Positions 24,139-37,402 of a stretch of DNA of 64,000 nucleotides are shown in pieces. Origin of the DNA: Pardosa pseudoannulata (lineage: Eukaryota > Arthropoda > Arachnida > Araneae > Lycosidae); assembly GCA_032207245.1 (NCBI GenBank), contig CM063508.1:125961728-126025727 (forward strand). Reading direction: 5' to 3'. The notes below the pieces were generated by a model. The model saw only the letters and a list, made by a program, of their open reading frames with translations, had not been told where the DNA came from and searched no databases. Positions within the stretch are counted from its first letter, which is position 1. Each line of letters opens with the position of its first letter. The position numbers and the translations under genes were made by a program.

Positions 24139-24311
24139 CCGAGCGATGACCGAATGGTTAGAGATCTGGCCTTCGGCACCGGAGTTCGTGGGTTCAAATC
24201 CCACTGTAGCATGGATGCTAATAGTCGTTCGGAATCGGCTTTAAGTAGTAAATCCAGGGTCTCATTAGAACTAGTGTTCCAAAAAGTAGACTTTAGTACT
24301 TCAAACCAAAC
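24139..24311 (+). mobile_element. SINE family 1, full length
   Basis: Plus strand. The head GAGCGATGACCGAATGG, B box GGTTCAAATCC, body TTCGGAATCGGCTTTAAG and tail ACTTCAAACCAAAC are all readable in order. Confidence 0.9.
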
Positions 24312-24361
24312 TATTTTTAATATACAACATTTTCAATCTTTTGTTGTTGTTGTCTTATGCC

Positions 24362-24706
24362 ACTTGGTCAAACCACGTTCGATATGAGACCGGAGGCTAC
24401 TCGTATTAAGGCAAAGGGGGCTCCTTTCGTTTCAATTAGCACCTCAAGGGTGAAAGTACGACTCATGCTCAAGTGGGTCCTCGTAATTGTGAAGCAGGAC
24501 CAAGCAGAAGACCCATAGACTTGGACTGCCACCCCCAGAGGCATTGCTTGAGAACTTGGAGGACATTATGACCACAAATCTGTTTTACGTACCCTATTCC
24601 CCTTTAACGAACACGGCGGATCTTAGGCAGGCTCGAGTTCCAAACCCGCAACCCCTCAGTTACGAAATCGTTGCCTTTACCGACTGAACTACCGCCTTTC
24701 ACTTTT
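24362..24706 (-). mobile_element. SINE family 2, longest copy
   Basis: Minus strand. The A box reads GTAGTTCAGTCGGTAAAGG and a degraded B box GGGTTTGGAACTC follows. The body has GATCCGCCGTGTTCGTTAAA, TGTCCTCCAAGTTCTC and GCCTCTGGGGGTGGCAG. It abuts a (TTG)n-like run at 24340. Confidence 0.75.
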
Positions 24707-24769
24707 CAATCTTTTTGTTCAATGCATACTTGATGGGTATATGTTTACATGTATCCAAACAAAAGTGAT

Positions 24770-25145
24770 TTGCTCTGCATCTTTTTTTATTTAAGAGTGT
24801 TAGTGTAAAGTCTATTTGTTTTTCAATTTTCCCAAATTAAAAAAAATGCACGCTTTTTTAAAATTTCATATTTCTCAATGTTTTATAAACTAATATTGCA
24901 ATAACTTTAAGAAAAAATTCCATATCAGTTTTTTTTTTTTTAAATTTTTGGCTTTAAATGTTCTGCATCTATTTTTTAGTTAAGCGTGTTAGTGTAAAGT
25001 CTATTTGTTTTTCAATTTTTCCAAATTAAAAAAAAATGCATGTTTTATTTAAATTTCACATTTCTCAATGTTTTATAAACTAATATTGCAATAACTTTAA
25101 GAGAAAATTCTATATCAATTTTTTTAAAAAAATTTTGGCTTCAAA
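24770..25145. repeat. Tandem duplication, 189-bp unit, 2 copies
   Basis: GTGTTAGTGTAAAGTCTATT begins at 24797 and 24986, and TTCTCAATGTTTTATAAAC is shared by both copies. Confidence 0.9.
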
Positions 25146-25219
25146 CTTGGTTGGTTAACTTCTGAACTTCTTTTTAGTTTTCAAATCTTTCCTTTTTTAG
25201 TATGACTAAATTTGATGCA

Positions 25220-25282
25220 GCTGTCAGGGGCGTATCTAGGGCGTGGCATAGGTGGCATCTGCCACGGGCGCCGCACCATGAA
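25220..25282 (+). mobile_element. GC-rich transposon-terminus-like segment
   Basis: CAGGGGCGTATCTAGGGCG followed by GGTGGCATCTGCCACGGGCG looks like the terminus of a DNA transposon group common in arthropods. The SINE at 25297-25470 is inserted just inside it. The opposite end was not found. Confidence 0.35.
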
Positions 25283-25296
25283 GAAAATGGGGTCTG

Positions 25297-25470
25297 GTTT
25301 GGTTTGGAGTGCTACGGTCTACATTTTTGCAACACGAGGGCTAATGAGACCGAGACCTACAGCTTAAAGCCGATTCCGAACGGCTACGAACAGCCATGCC
25401 ACTGTGGGATTCGAACCCACGAACTCCGGTAACGAAGGCCAGCACCCTAACCAATCGGCCATCGTTCGGC
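25297..25470 (-). mobile_element. SINE family 1 with 14-bp target duplication
   Basis: GAAAATGGGGTCTG flanks the element exactly (25283-25296 and 25471-25484), which is strong evidence for LINE-type retroposition. Tail, body, B box (complement GGATTCGAACCC) and head are all present. Confidence 0.95.
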
Positions 25471-25484
25471 GAAAATGGGGTCTG

Positions 25485-27165
25485 AAAGAGGACGATTCTG
25501 CCCAAGTAGATATAACGAAAAGTTGAAAAATAGTTTTTTTTTTTATTATTATAAAATCCAATGTGTTTATAAATGATTTTTTTAATGCATTTTCTTATTT
25601 TTTAAAATACTTCTAGAGGCTAAACTTGTTATATATTCCTGCAAAATGTTAATAAACACTCTTAATATGCCTTAATACGTATTCGTTTTAAAATTTAAAT
25701 TTTAAGTTATTAAAACTAAATTTAAATTTAAAAATTCACCAATTTTCTATACAAATTCAACGTTTAAATAAAAAATATTCCCTTCAAAAAATTATTCAGT
25801 TTATTTGCAAAATAATACCTTCAAAGAGTTTAAAATTATCTAAGTATTAATAAGGTAAAAATAGAAGAAAAGTTAAAAATTAATGTACTAGGCACATTTT
25901 AAGAATTAACAAAATATTTTGCGTGTTTATTTTGAATATATGAGAGAAAAATTATCATGTTAATATATTTTCTCACTATATATTGTTATAGGTTCCCAGA
26001 CCAGTTTTTTGCCATGCTCACTAAAAGGACCTAGCAGCTGTCTCCAGATGCAAAATTTATTTAATTCACTCCAACAAACTAGTAATTACACGCTTTCTTT
26101 GAAACAGCGCAATTTTTCTTTCATACGGAACATTTTTACACATTTTTTTTCATGTTGAATTCTCGCATATATATACATACATAAAATGCATACACATACG
26201 CACTTATTTATTAATCCAGAGAGTTATCCTGAGAGTTAAAAGACACCAGTTGTTAGAAATCCAACGCGGATATATGAAAAATAGGTCCATACAGTATAAA
26301 ACATGCAATTATTTATGTTAAAAAATTCTTCAGAATAAGCGTATATTCTCGCCATTATTTCGCACCTGGCTTGTAGAAATGCTTTTACAGCCAACTTATT
26401 TAATACTCAGGTTTTAAAATGCCCACATTTTGAGTGTCATCAGCCGAAAACTAATCTCAATGCCAGCGATATGAATGCATGTATTTACTAACAGAAAATG
26501 CGTATCCTCGGTGATGCGCCTTTTTCATCATCTTTCATGTTTAATTTAGTTTTTCTAGTCGGTGCATCGTTATGCCTTCCCATTGTGCGCTGGTTTAATG
26601 ATCGAAATAAATTATAGCTTTAGAACCTCATCGAAATTCCGCTCTTTGGATTTGTGTTGCGTACTGTTTATTCTATGGCTGCATTTTGTTTAACTCATAA
26701 AAGTGAAATATAAACTCCATTGCTAGGCCTATTTTTACCCTTTTTATGGTCTTATAAGTGGCTTATTTACTTTGTGAGAGAGAGATATATATAAGCCCAT
26801 TTACTTGGAACTTGGATATATGTTTTTATGATCTTTCAACGTACACGTTTGTTATTCATATTTTTATCGTTATTCAAAGACATTTAATTGCTAACATGGC
26901 TTCTCGTTGCGTCTATAAAAAGTATTATATGGAGAATAATTTATAAAATTACACCCATTCTATAGTAGAGGTTCTTAACCTTTATATTTTTGCCCTCTGT
27001 CTTCTTTCAGGGAAAAACACACTCCCAGTCTTGATATTTGATGATGTAGAAAAATATATTCCCAAATTTTAGATTCATATTCTGTGTTTTCAAACAACGA
27101 GTCGAGGGTTCTATTACGTCAAGTATTCAATATTATAAATCGAAAAACAAGTATTAAATTGAAAG
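25485..27165. other. AT-rich spacer
   Basis: No genes were recognised. GGTTCTTAACCTTTATATTTTTGC at about 26970 resembles a degraded hAT end, without a partner. Confidence 0.45.
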
Positions 27166-27734
27166 TTAACACATTGTGTGCTGGTACATTTCGCACCGAA
27201 ACTGTACCGGGAGCGGGCGTTTTGTGCGTAAATTTAGTTATTAAGTTAAATCTCAATAGGTCGAAAATTATTTAATTTTTTTTATCAACTTTTCATTTAT
27301 ATTGAAATATATAAACAAATATATAAATAGAAATATATAAATAACAACCATAAGATTTTTGTAAACAAAAAATATTTTTTTAGTGGATAAATTTATAATA
27401 GTACCGTAAATATGAAAAAATCAAATAGAAATAGTAGTATATGGTTTTAATTTTTTTCGAATTATGTTATATATAAACATCTTTACATTATAAAAAAAAT
27501 GAAAAGAGCAATCATAAAACTAATAATGTAAAAACTAGTTTTTCTTTGTCTAAATTTTTCCAGAATCTTATGTAGTAGACAAGAACATTCATCTTCGTTT
27601 TCCTGTATATACCGTTACTTTTGTACCCACAAACAAACCATGTTGTTACACTAACCCGTACTAGTACGTGACCCGCGATCAAGTATCAGTCATCAAAAAA
27701 CGTACTAGTACATGTCCCGCATACAATGCGTTAA
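27166..27734 (-). mobile_element. TTAA-flanked (piggyBac-like) MITE, copy 1
   Basis: TTAA lies at 27166-27169 and 27731-27734. The ends CACATTGTGTGCTGG and, inverted, CGCATTGTATGCGGG form the terminal repeats. GTACTAGTAC palindromes sit near the right end (27660-27715). The orientation is opposite to the copy at 36054-36560. There is no coding sequence. Confidence 0.75.
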
Positions 27735-27956
27735 GAATAATATTGGTGTAATTGTGTTCTTAAATATTCATTAGCAGTTATATATTATTAAAAACTAACA
27801 TATTATTAATGAAAAGGCTGAGCTTCGTATGATGAGTGCAAAGTTCCTATGTTTGATGCCTTATTTAACGCCAGCAATATGAAATCGTCGCCTTACACTA
27901 TTAAGCATATAGATGTAGAAAAATTTATTGAAAATTGTTCTATTTTAGTATCATGG

Positions 27957-28370
27957 TAACTCAGTCGGCAAAGGCGTCATCTCATATCCGGATGGTTGTG
28001 GGTTTAAGGCTTGAGCCTGCTTCTATATTGTTCAGTCTGCAGTGAACAGCTAGATATTAACTATCTAAAACAAGGATAGTTGTAATACCACCCCCTTTTG
28101 TATCTTTTGTAGTAACAGTTTTCTAAAAGTGCTCACTAATAGCGGCTGGACCATGTAAAATAAGCTCGTGATGACAATGTCCTCCAAGTGACAACGGTAC
28201 CTCTGGAGGTGGCAGGCCAAGCCTGGGAGGAGGGGAATTCTGATTGTCCATGTTCCTAAATTACGAGGATTCAGCTGAAGCAATATTACTCAGCAGTATT
28301 TCTTATGCTACACGTGCGCCTCGGTTGGTGCTAAGTGAGTAACAACTCCGCAGCCGTGTTTCGCATAAAA
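27957..28370 (+). mobile_element. SINE family 2 split by a 96-bp insert
   Basis: The head AACTCAGTCGGCAAAGGCG (A box) is followed by a degraded B box and then a foreign 96-bp block (28031-28126). The SINE body resumes with ACAATGTCCTCCAAGTGAC and CCTCTGGAGGTGGCAGG, and runs to GCTAAGTGAGTAACAACTCC. Confidence 0.75.
28031..28126. repeat. 96-bp dispersed repeat, copy 1
   Basis: Matches 28573-28668 over its whole length with few differences. It carries the hairpin AACTATC (28059) with GATAGTT (28075). Confidence 0.9.
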
Positions 28371-28572
28371 ATATATGTATTTTTTGTCAACAGCATTAAA
28401 AATATTTTAGTATTCAACAAACTCTTAAGTGTAGTATTGTGAGCTTTTCTTGAGAACCAGTGGTTGGTCACCCCTCCCTAAATTCGCCTTCGGGGAGAAT
28501 AAAAAACTACTTTGATTACTTCAGTACCCCCAACTGTGTGGTACCATCTTCGTCTCTAACTACTGATTGGTA

Positions 28573-28668
28573 TTCAGTCTATAGTGAACAGCTAGATATT
28601 AACTGTCTAAAACAAGGACAGTTGTACTACCACCCCCTTTTGTATCTCTTTTAGTAACAGTTTTCTAA
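28573..28668. repeat. 96-bp dispersed repeat, copy 2
   Basis: The equivalent hairpin is AACTGTC (28601) with GACAGTT (28617), so the differing base pair is changed on both sides relative to copy 1. Confidence 0.9.
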
Positions 28669-28969
28669 CGTCATTTTATTCCACAGTAGTGGTGGTTGGA
28701 AGTAAGCGCCATTCAGTTTCACTAAACTGAATAAATAAAAGCGATAATTTAAGCAATAAAAGGTAAGCAGAAAAAAGGAGAAAAATAATGTAGATACCAG
28801 CACATTTTGAAAAAAAAAAAATGAAACTGTTGCCGGTGGAGGCCATTAATTTCAGTTTTCAAAATCTGCAATAAATTATAAAATCTATATTACTTAATGA
28901 AAATGTTTTTAAATAATGTTATAACAATTTTTTAATCAATACTTTAAAAAATGTTCATTTTAGTCGTTA

Positions 28970-29078
28970 AAAGAGTCCAGTTAAAAGGTTTTCATTATCG
29001 GTCAAAACCTTTACCTCCCACCAAGAAAGCTGGAACGCCCACTAGTGGGCGGTAGATTCAAGGTTGACTACCGCTGGA
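28970..29078 (-). mobile_element. hAT-like terminus (remnant)
   Basis: On the minus strand it starts CAGCGGTAGTCAACCTTGAA and continues into CCGCCCACTAGTGGGCG, a typical hAT end. A possible opposite end (CAGTGGTTGGTCACC at about 28459) shows no convincing target duplication. Confidence 0.45.
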
Positions 29079-29494
29079 CTAAAATAACAATACTCAGCAA
29101 GATCAAAGATTTTTTTTTTATTTCGTTTAACAGATTCTGACTTAAAATTACTAATCACTAGATTAGTAGCCTAACGACTCGTGAAACTAATCCGATCTGG
29201 GATGTCTGATTTTTCTCATAACTCAACTCCGGTCTCATCTAATAGTTCATTTGGTCCTGCTGTCTGCTACAAAGTTCGTACCTACAGCACCAAAACTAAT
29301 CTGTTTACATCTTTCTTGATTGCCTCAATTCATATTACCATACTTGTTTTGTATCTAAGACCCACTGCTGGAAGTGGCTGTTAAAAGCTTTGTATGTCTG
29401 CATTTCAACGAAGAGCGATTAGTTCATAAACTACAAAGAAATGAATCACTGGGAATATCTCGATTTATACATGAAAATAGTTGCTTGGAGTTTT

Positions 29495-30525
29495 AATTGA
29501 TATCACTTAAAGCACGGTTCTAATCACAGAAAAAATATGAATGATAATTGCTCACCCTTTCCCCAAAACAGAGGGATATTTCTAAAAATCAGGAGAAAAC
29601 ACGTGTCTAAAATTTCGTCCTAGCTAAGGTGATTGCTGTTCTACAGTGAGATCTGTAACACGTTCTTAACTATTTTGATTTTTAATTAGTGTCAGTTAAC
29701 GCAGGGCGCTCATTACAGAAAAAAATGTAGAATTAGTGAAGAAAGGGTGAGAATTTTTCACCCTTTCCTCAAAACAGAGTAAAATTTCTAAAAGTTAAGC
29801 AAAATTTCTAAAAATTAGAGAAAATGCGAGTAAATTCCATCTCAGCTAAGGTTGCTTTTCTACAGTGGGTTTTGACGCACTTTTTTCTTTCGAGAAAGAC
29901 TTTCTGCACGTGCTGATATAAAGTGCGTAATTATTATTTAATTATTGGTTTACTATATTCAATTTTAATTAGTATCAGTTAACACAGGGAAAAATACATC
30001 ACAGAAAAAATTGTAGAATGAGTGAAGAAAAAGTGAGGAATTTTCAGCCTTTTCTCAAAACAGAGTAAAATTTCTAAAAGTTAAGCAAAATTTCTAAAAA
30101 TTAGAGAAAATTCGTGTAAAATTCCGTCTCAGCTAAGGTTGCTTTTGTACAGTGGGATTTGTAATACTTGTTTCTTCCGAGAAAGACTTTCTGCACATGC
30201 TGATATAAAGTGCGTAATTATTATTTAGTTATTATTATTTTGCTATATTTAATTTTAGTATCAGTTAACACAGGGAAAAATACATCACAGAAACGAATTG
30301 TAGAATGAGTGAAGAAAGGGTGAGAATTTTTCACCCTTTCCTCAAAACAGAGTAACATTTTTAAAAGTTAAGCAAAATTTCTAAAAATTAGAGAAATTGC
30401 ATGTAAAATTCCGTCTCAGCTAAGGTTGCTTTTCTATAGTGGGATTTGTAACACTTGTTTCTTCCGAGAAAGACTTTCTGCACGTGCTAATATGAAGTGC
30501 ATAATTATTATTTAGTTTGTTTCAC
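29495..30525. repeat. Tandem array, ~285-bp unit, 4 copies
   Basis: CAGTTAAC(G/A)CAGGG starts at 29693, 29976 and 30262. A shorter first copy starts near 29504. Units share ATTTCTAAAAGTTAAGC and GAGAAAGACTTTCTGCAC. The second and fourth copies hold a perfect hairpin GAAAGGGTGA/TCACCCTTTC (29741-29767 and 30313-30340). Confidence 0.93.
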
Positions 30526-32440
<1,915 letters not shown>

Positions 32441-32837
32441 ATTTATGTATACATATATGTATGTATGTAATATAGGCGAAACTCATTCAAAATCACAACA
32501 CTGTTTATTTCTGGTGAGATACATGAAATCCATACAATAGGCAAGCACTTTTACAACATCATGCACATAGACAATGTGATCCTGCACACACACTTTTCAA
32601 GTATTGATTTCTCAGGTATAAAGACTACGAATAATCCCTAAGCCCAATTGATTACGTGATAAAAAAATACCCATGTTTAAAGAGAACGCGCTAACTATTG
32701 GCTAAAGTGGTGCAGACAGAGGCTGAATTAAGTCTGGAAGAAAGAATCAGAATTACCCAAGCAAACCCCAACGTACTTTATGAACAAAAGTTATTAAATT
32801 AATATTAAAATATGTAAATAAGTAATTTTTATATTAC
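32441..32837. other. Unique spacer
   Basis: Nothing recognised. Confidence 0.5.
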
Positions 32838-32892
32838 ATGTATGTATATATATGTATATGTATCTATCTATATCTATCTATCTGTCTATCTA

Positions 32893-32949
<57 letters not shown>
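32838..32949. repeat. (TATC)n/(TC)n/(TA)n compound microsatellite
   Basis: TATG/TATC words pass into CT units and then a TA tract of about 40 bases. Confidence 0.93.
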
Positions 32950-32953
<4 letters not shown>

Positions 32954-33700
32954 CTTCAAACTAAAAGTGAAGCGGGTATCAATTAACCTTGGAAAAAGTG
33001 ATAGAATGGTCACTATGTTTTCTAACACCCTTGAAAACTTGAGACTTCAATTCGGGTTAAAACTTTTTGATGTGAGCACAACTCTCAATTTCGGTTCATA
33101 GTAATAATAGGTTAATGAAACCAAAATCTTATAATGTTAAGAAAGCTGCTTCATATGAGAGGAATGAGAAAAGAAAAGAAAACCATATCAGCAGCAATAG
33201 AATGCAATTCATGTGTGTGTACGTATGTGTTAACCATAACACCGTTTTACACTAGGGAAATATCGCTCGCCAATCCCCGCACGAAGTTTAAAAACTAGTG
33301 TGTATACGTCCGAAATGAATTACGGGTTAAAAAAGACAATGGGCCATTCCTAACATCATGGAAACGGAAAAACCTTACTGCTGAGTGACGCGCTTTCTCT
33401 CAGTCTTGAAGGGTGGCATGAATAAGGACCTGTATCTTTTTTTCTGCTGCTTTTTTTCTTCTTCTTCTGATGGCAAACTGAGGTCTCTGCTCTCAGAGTG
33501 TGCAGCTTTCTTATCAAGGACAACCAGAGGAGAAAACGTAAACACTGAAAGGACCGCCTAGAGATGCAGCCAGATAAAATTGTAAATGGAGCTTTAAAAT
33601 AAATATAGGTACAGAGTTAAGTTCAACGTCGAGTTATATGCCACGCAAAAATTAAGCCGAATCCTTCCTGAAACTACACTTTTTTGAAAAAATCTTTTGA
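32950..33700. other. Unique spacer, slightly GC-richer
   Basis: No gene or element ends were recognised. A pyrimidine-rich stretch with CTTCTTCTTCTTC lies near 33455. Confidence 0.45.
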
Positions 33701-33710
33701 TCGCTTTTAT

Positions 33711-35345
33711 GCGTCGGAAACTGAATCTAGGGTTTGAATGGAGTTGACATGGATTTTATTCAACTATTAATTTCTTATTTTCATTTTTAGTTTGGAAAAT
33801 ATAATTAATGCGTCGAAAACGGACCTCATAAATTGGATTATTCTGATATGAATTGGATGCAGCTTTTATTTTGTACTTGTTTTTAATTTTAGTCTGGAAA
33901 ATATAATTCATGCTTCGAAAACTGACCTCAGAAATTCGATTATTCTGATATGGATTGGATGCAGCTTTTTATTTTGTATTTGTTTTTAATTTTAGTTTGG
34001 AAAATATAATTCATGCGTCGGAAGCTAAACCTAGGATTTGAATTGTGTTGATATGGATTTGATTCAGCGATTAATTTTTTAATTTTAGTTTGGAAAATAT
34101 ATTTCATGCTTCAAAAACTGACCTCAGAAGTTCGATTATTCTGATATGGATTGAATACAGCTTTTATTTTGTATTTACTTTTAATTGTAGTTTGGAGTTT
34201 GTTTTTCAGTTTAGTTTAATTCATGCGTCGAAAACTGACCTCAGAAATTATATTATTCTGATATGGATTGGATGCAGTTTTTATTTTGTACTTGTTTTTA
34301 TTTTTGGTTTGGAAAATATAATTCATGCTTCGAAAACTGACCTCAGAAATTGGATTATTCTGATATGAATTAGATGCAGCTTTTATTTTGTATTTGTTTT
34401 TAATTTTTGTTTGGAAAATATAATTCATGCTTCGAAAACTAACCTCAGAAATTATATTATTCTGATACGGATTGGATGCAGCTTTTATTTTGTTTTTATT
34501 TTTAATTTTTGTTTGGAAAATATAATTCATGCGTCGGAAACTGAACCTAGGGTTTGAATTGTGTTGATATGGATTCCATTCAACTATTAATTTTTTATTT
34601 TTAGTTTGGAAAATATAATTCATGCGTCAAAAACTGACCTCAGAAATTGAATTATTCTGATATGGATTGGATGCAGCTTTTATTTTCTACTTGTTTTTAA
34701 TTTTAGTCTGGAAAATAAATTCATTCGTCGAAAACTGACCTCAGAAATTGAATTATTCTGATATGGATTGGATGCAGCTTTTATTTTGTACTTGTTTTTA
34801 ATTTTAGTTTGGAAATTATAATCCATGCGTCGAAAACTGACCGCAGAAATTGGATTATTCTGATATGAATTGGATGCAGCTTTTATTTTGTACTGGTTTT
34901 TAATTTTAGTCTGGAAAATATAATTCATGCGTCGGAAACTGAACCTAGGGTTTGAATTGTGTTGATATGGATTTCATTCAACTATTAATTTCTTATTTTT
35001 ATTTTTATTTTGGAAAATATAATTCATTCGTCGAAAACTGACCTCAGAAATTGGATTATTCTGATATGGATTGGATACAGTTTCTTTTTTACTTGTTTTT
35101 AGTTTTAGTATGGAAAATATAATTCATGCTTCCAAAACTGACCTCAAAAGTTAGATTATTTTTGGATTATACGGATTGGATTAAGTTTTTTTTTTACTCG
35201 TTTCTCATTTATTTTAAATTTGTTTTTAATTTTTGTTTTGCTGATACAATTTATGCTTCGAAAACTGAACAGGGAAATTGGATTAGACAGATATGGATTC
35301 GACACAGCTTTCATTTTATTTTTATTTTTAAGTTTAATTTGAAAA
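33711..35345. repeat. Tandem array, ~102-bp unit, two monomer classes
   Basis: About 15 monomers share TTTGGAAAATATAATTCATG. Class A continues CGTCGAAAACTGACCTCAGA. Class B continues CGTCGGAAACTGAACCTAGG and ends with CAACTATTAATTTTTTA. B monomers start near 33711, 34015, 34531 and 34929, i.e. every 3-5 monomers. Because 102 is 34 x 3, some frames stay open over several monomers on the minus strand (34216-34623 and 34680-34928). Confidence 0.93.
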
Positions 35346-36053
35346 ATAAAATTGTAGGGCGTAACAAAAGTTGTAGTGTACTTTTCGTTTTCCTTGTGAT
35401 AATTTAAAATATTTTGTAATCAACCTGACAGAACCAATCTTCCTTTTATAATAATTTAATGTTATTTACATTAAATTGTATGTAAACACGTAAATAACAC
35501 GAAGTATTTTTGCAAGAAAATTATATGATTGCGTAGATAATTATTTACTTAGACGTCTAATTTATTTAATTACTACCTCTAATGTTAAAATCTTATAATG
35601 AGATATTCTTTCAAATGAGGCGTTTATTTTTGTAACCTAAGTATTGCTAAATGCGTGTAAAAGCTGTCCATTTTGCTTTTAGACTTTATTGGAATTAACA
35701 TTTTCATTAAATTAATGTATTAAGAGGTTATACGTACGTTGTCTAGCGCTTCACTGTTTTCGAAACGATTAATTGATTGAAATATACCACTGGAAAAACC
35801 GCATGAAAAACTTATATTATTTTCCATTTAAAAGAAATATTTATGGAAACAAGTGTAAAGCCTTTGCACAATGTCTATCAACTTGTTCAGTGCAGAACAT
35901 ATTTTTCCTGTTATCGGTTTTGTGTGAGATTATTTCCCCCCTTTCTACTGCATAAGTGTTTTGTGGGTAGTTTGCATTGCCAAATTTGAGCCATATATAA
36001 TGAAAGTGCTATCTGTATTTATCGCAGATAGTGTTCTGCGTTGTAATAGTAAT
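35346..36053. other. AT-rich spacer
   Basis: Nothing recognised. Confidence 0.5.
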
Positions 36054-36392
36054 ATTGCATTGTATGCGGGATACGTACTAGTACGTTTTCTGACGATTGA
36101 TACTTAAGCGCGGGAAATGTACTAGTACGTTTTCTGACGATTGCTACTTGAGCGCATGTCACGTACAAGTACGGGTTAGTGTAACAACATGGTTTGTTTG
36201 TGGGTACAAAAATAACGGTTTATACAGGAAAACGAAGCCGAATGTTCTTGTCTACTACATAGATTTTGGGAAAATTTAGACAAACAAAAACTAGTTTTTA
36301 CATCAGTCGATGCGGAACCACAGAACGGGAAGGTTGATTAAAAATATCAATTTAGATTTAAAATTAACTTTTTATTAATACTTGCTAAAATG

Positions 36393-36450
<58 letters not shown>

Positions 36451-36560
36451 TTATTTGTTTATAAATTTCAATATAAAACACGAAAAGTTGGTTAAAAAAT
36501 TAAATAATTTTCGATCTATTGAGATTTAACTTCGAAATGTACCTGCACGCAATGTGTTAA
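36054..36560 (+). mobile_element. TTAA-type (piggyBac-like) MITE, copy 2
   Basis: The end GCATTGTATGCGGG (left) and CACGCAATGTGTTAA (right, TTAA 36557-36560) match copy 1 in inverse orientation. The left TTAA has mutated. Two ~51-bp units with ACGTACTAGTACGTTTTC are repeated in tandem near the left end. The interior holds (TA)n at 36396-36445, absent from copy 1. Confidence 0.75.
36396..36445. repeat. (TA)n inside MITE copy 2
   Basis: About 25 TA units. Copy 1 has only short imperfect ATATATAAA words at the corresponding place. Confidence 0.93.
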
Positions 36561-36749
36561 ACAACATTGATCTTAAACAATATGTACTAGGTATCCTAGC
36601 TTTATTTATTACATCCATCTTAGAAGCTTGTGCTATATGTTTATCTTGGTCTAAATCTTGAAATCAATATTTCGCTAACTTTCCTATTCACAAATGAATT
36701 GAAATTTATGTCTTATCGATAACAATACCAGAATCAAGCATAAGATGAC

Positions 36750-37060
36750 AAGATAGTCTAGTTTATTGCTGGTAATTTATATACCGATTATTAAATAAAT
36801 TCCGATGGTAGTCATGCGTTTAAATAAATAAAAAATATCACACATACTTATTTTCCAAATAATTATCTATCTTAAATCCATAATTAGAAATACAGAATGG
36901 AACTGGGACAGGTAGTCCAGTTTATTGCCAGTAATTTATATACTGATTATCAAATAAATTCATATGGTAGTCATGAATTTAAGCAAATAGAAGTATGTCA
37001 AGCATAATTAATTCTCAAATAATTACTTATCTCGAATCCATAATTAGAAAATTACACTTG
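36750..37060. repeat. Tandem duplication, ~158-bp unit, 2 copies
   Basis: TAGTC(T/C)AGTTTATTGC begins at about 36754 and 36912. Both copies end TCCATAATTAGAAA. Confidence 0.9.
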
Positions 37061-37402
37061 AAACTCATGCCGCACATTTCATATGCAATGGTTAGAATGT
37101 GAAATAGCAGGAAGGATTAAATGGGACAATTTGATGTTTTTCATGTACATTTATTACTTCATATATGCGCAAGACTCACCAGGTTGTGGTTTGTAGCACA
37201 GCTGTCCCTCTTTGATTGCAATCGGGAGACTTACATATGCATTACCTAAAACAGTTGATGTAACGGAGGTTTTATATTCCTTTTGCACGTACAATACAAG
37301 CTGTTGTATCGATAAATTTTAACCTGCAACTCCCCAAGTCATTATTTTGTCGCACTCTGTCCCAGTTTTAAATTAAGGAACTTTTGTCTTATATAATATA
37401 TG
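37061..37402. other. Spacer
   Basis: Nothing recognised. The last six bases (37397-37402) are the target duplication of the next element. Confidence 0.5.

Noticed and set aside
34216..34928. Repetitive protein frames on the minus strand
   Set aside because: They follow from a 102-bp unit divisible by three. No start context, promoter or family match.
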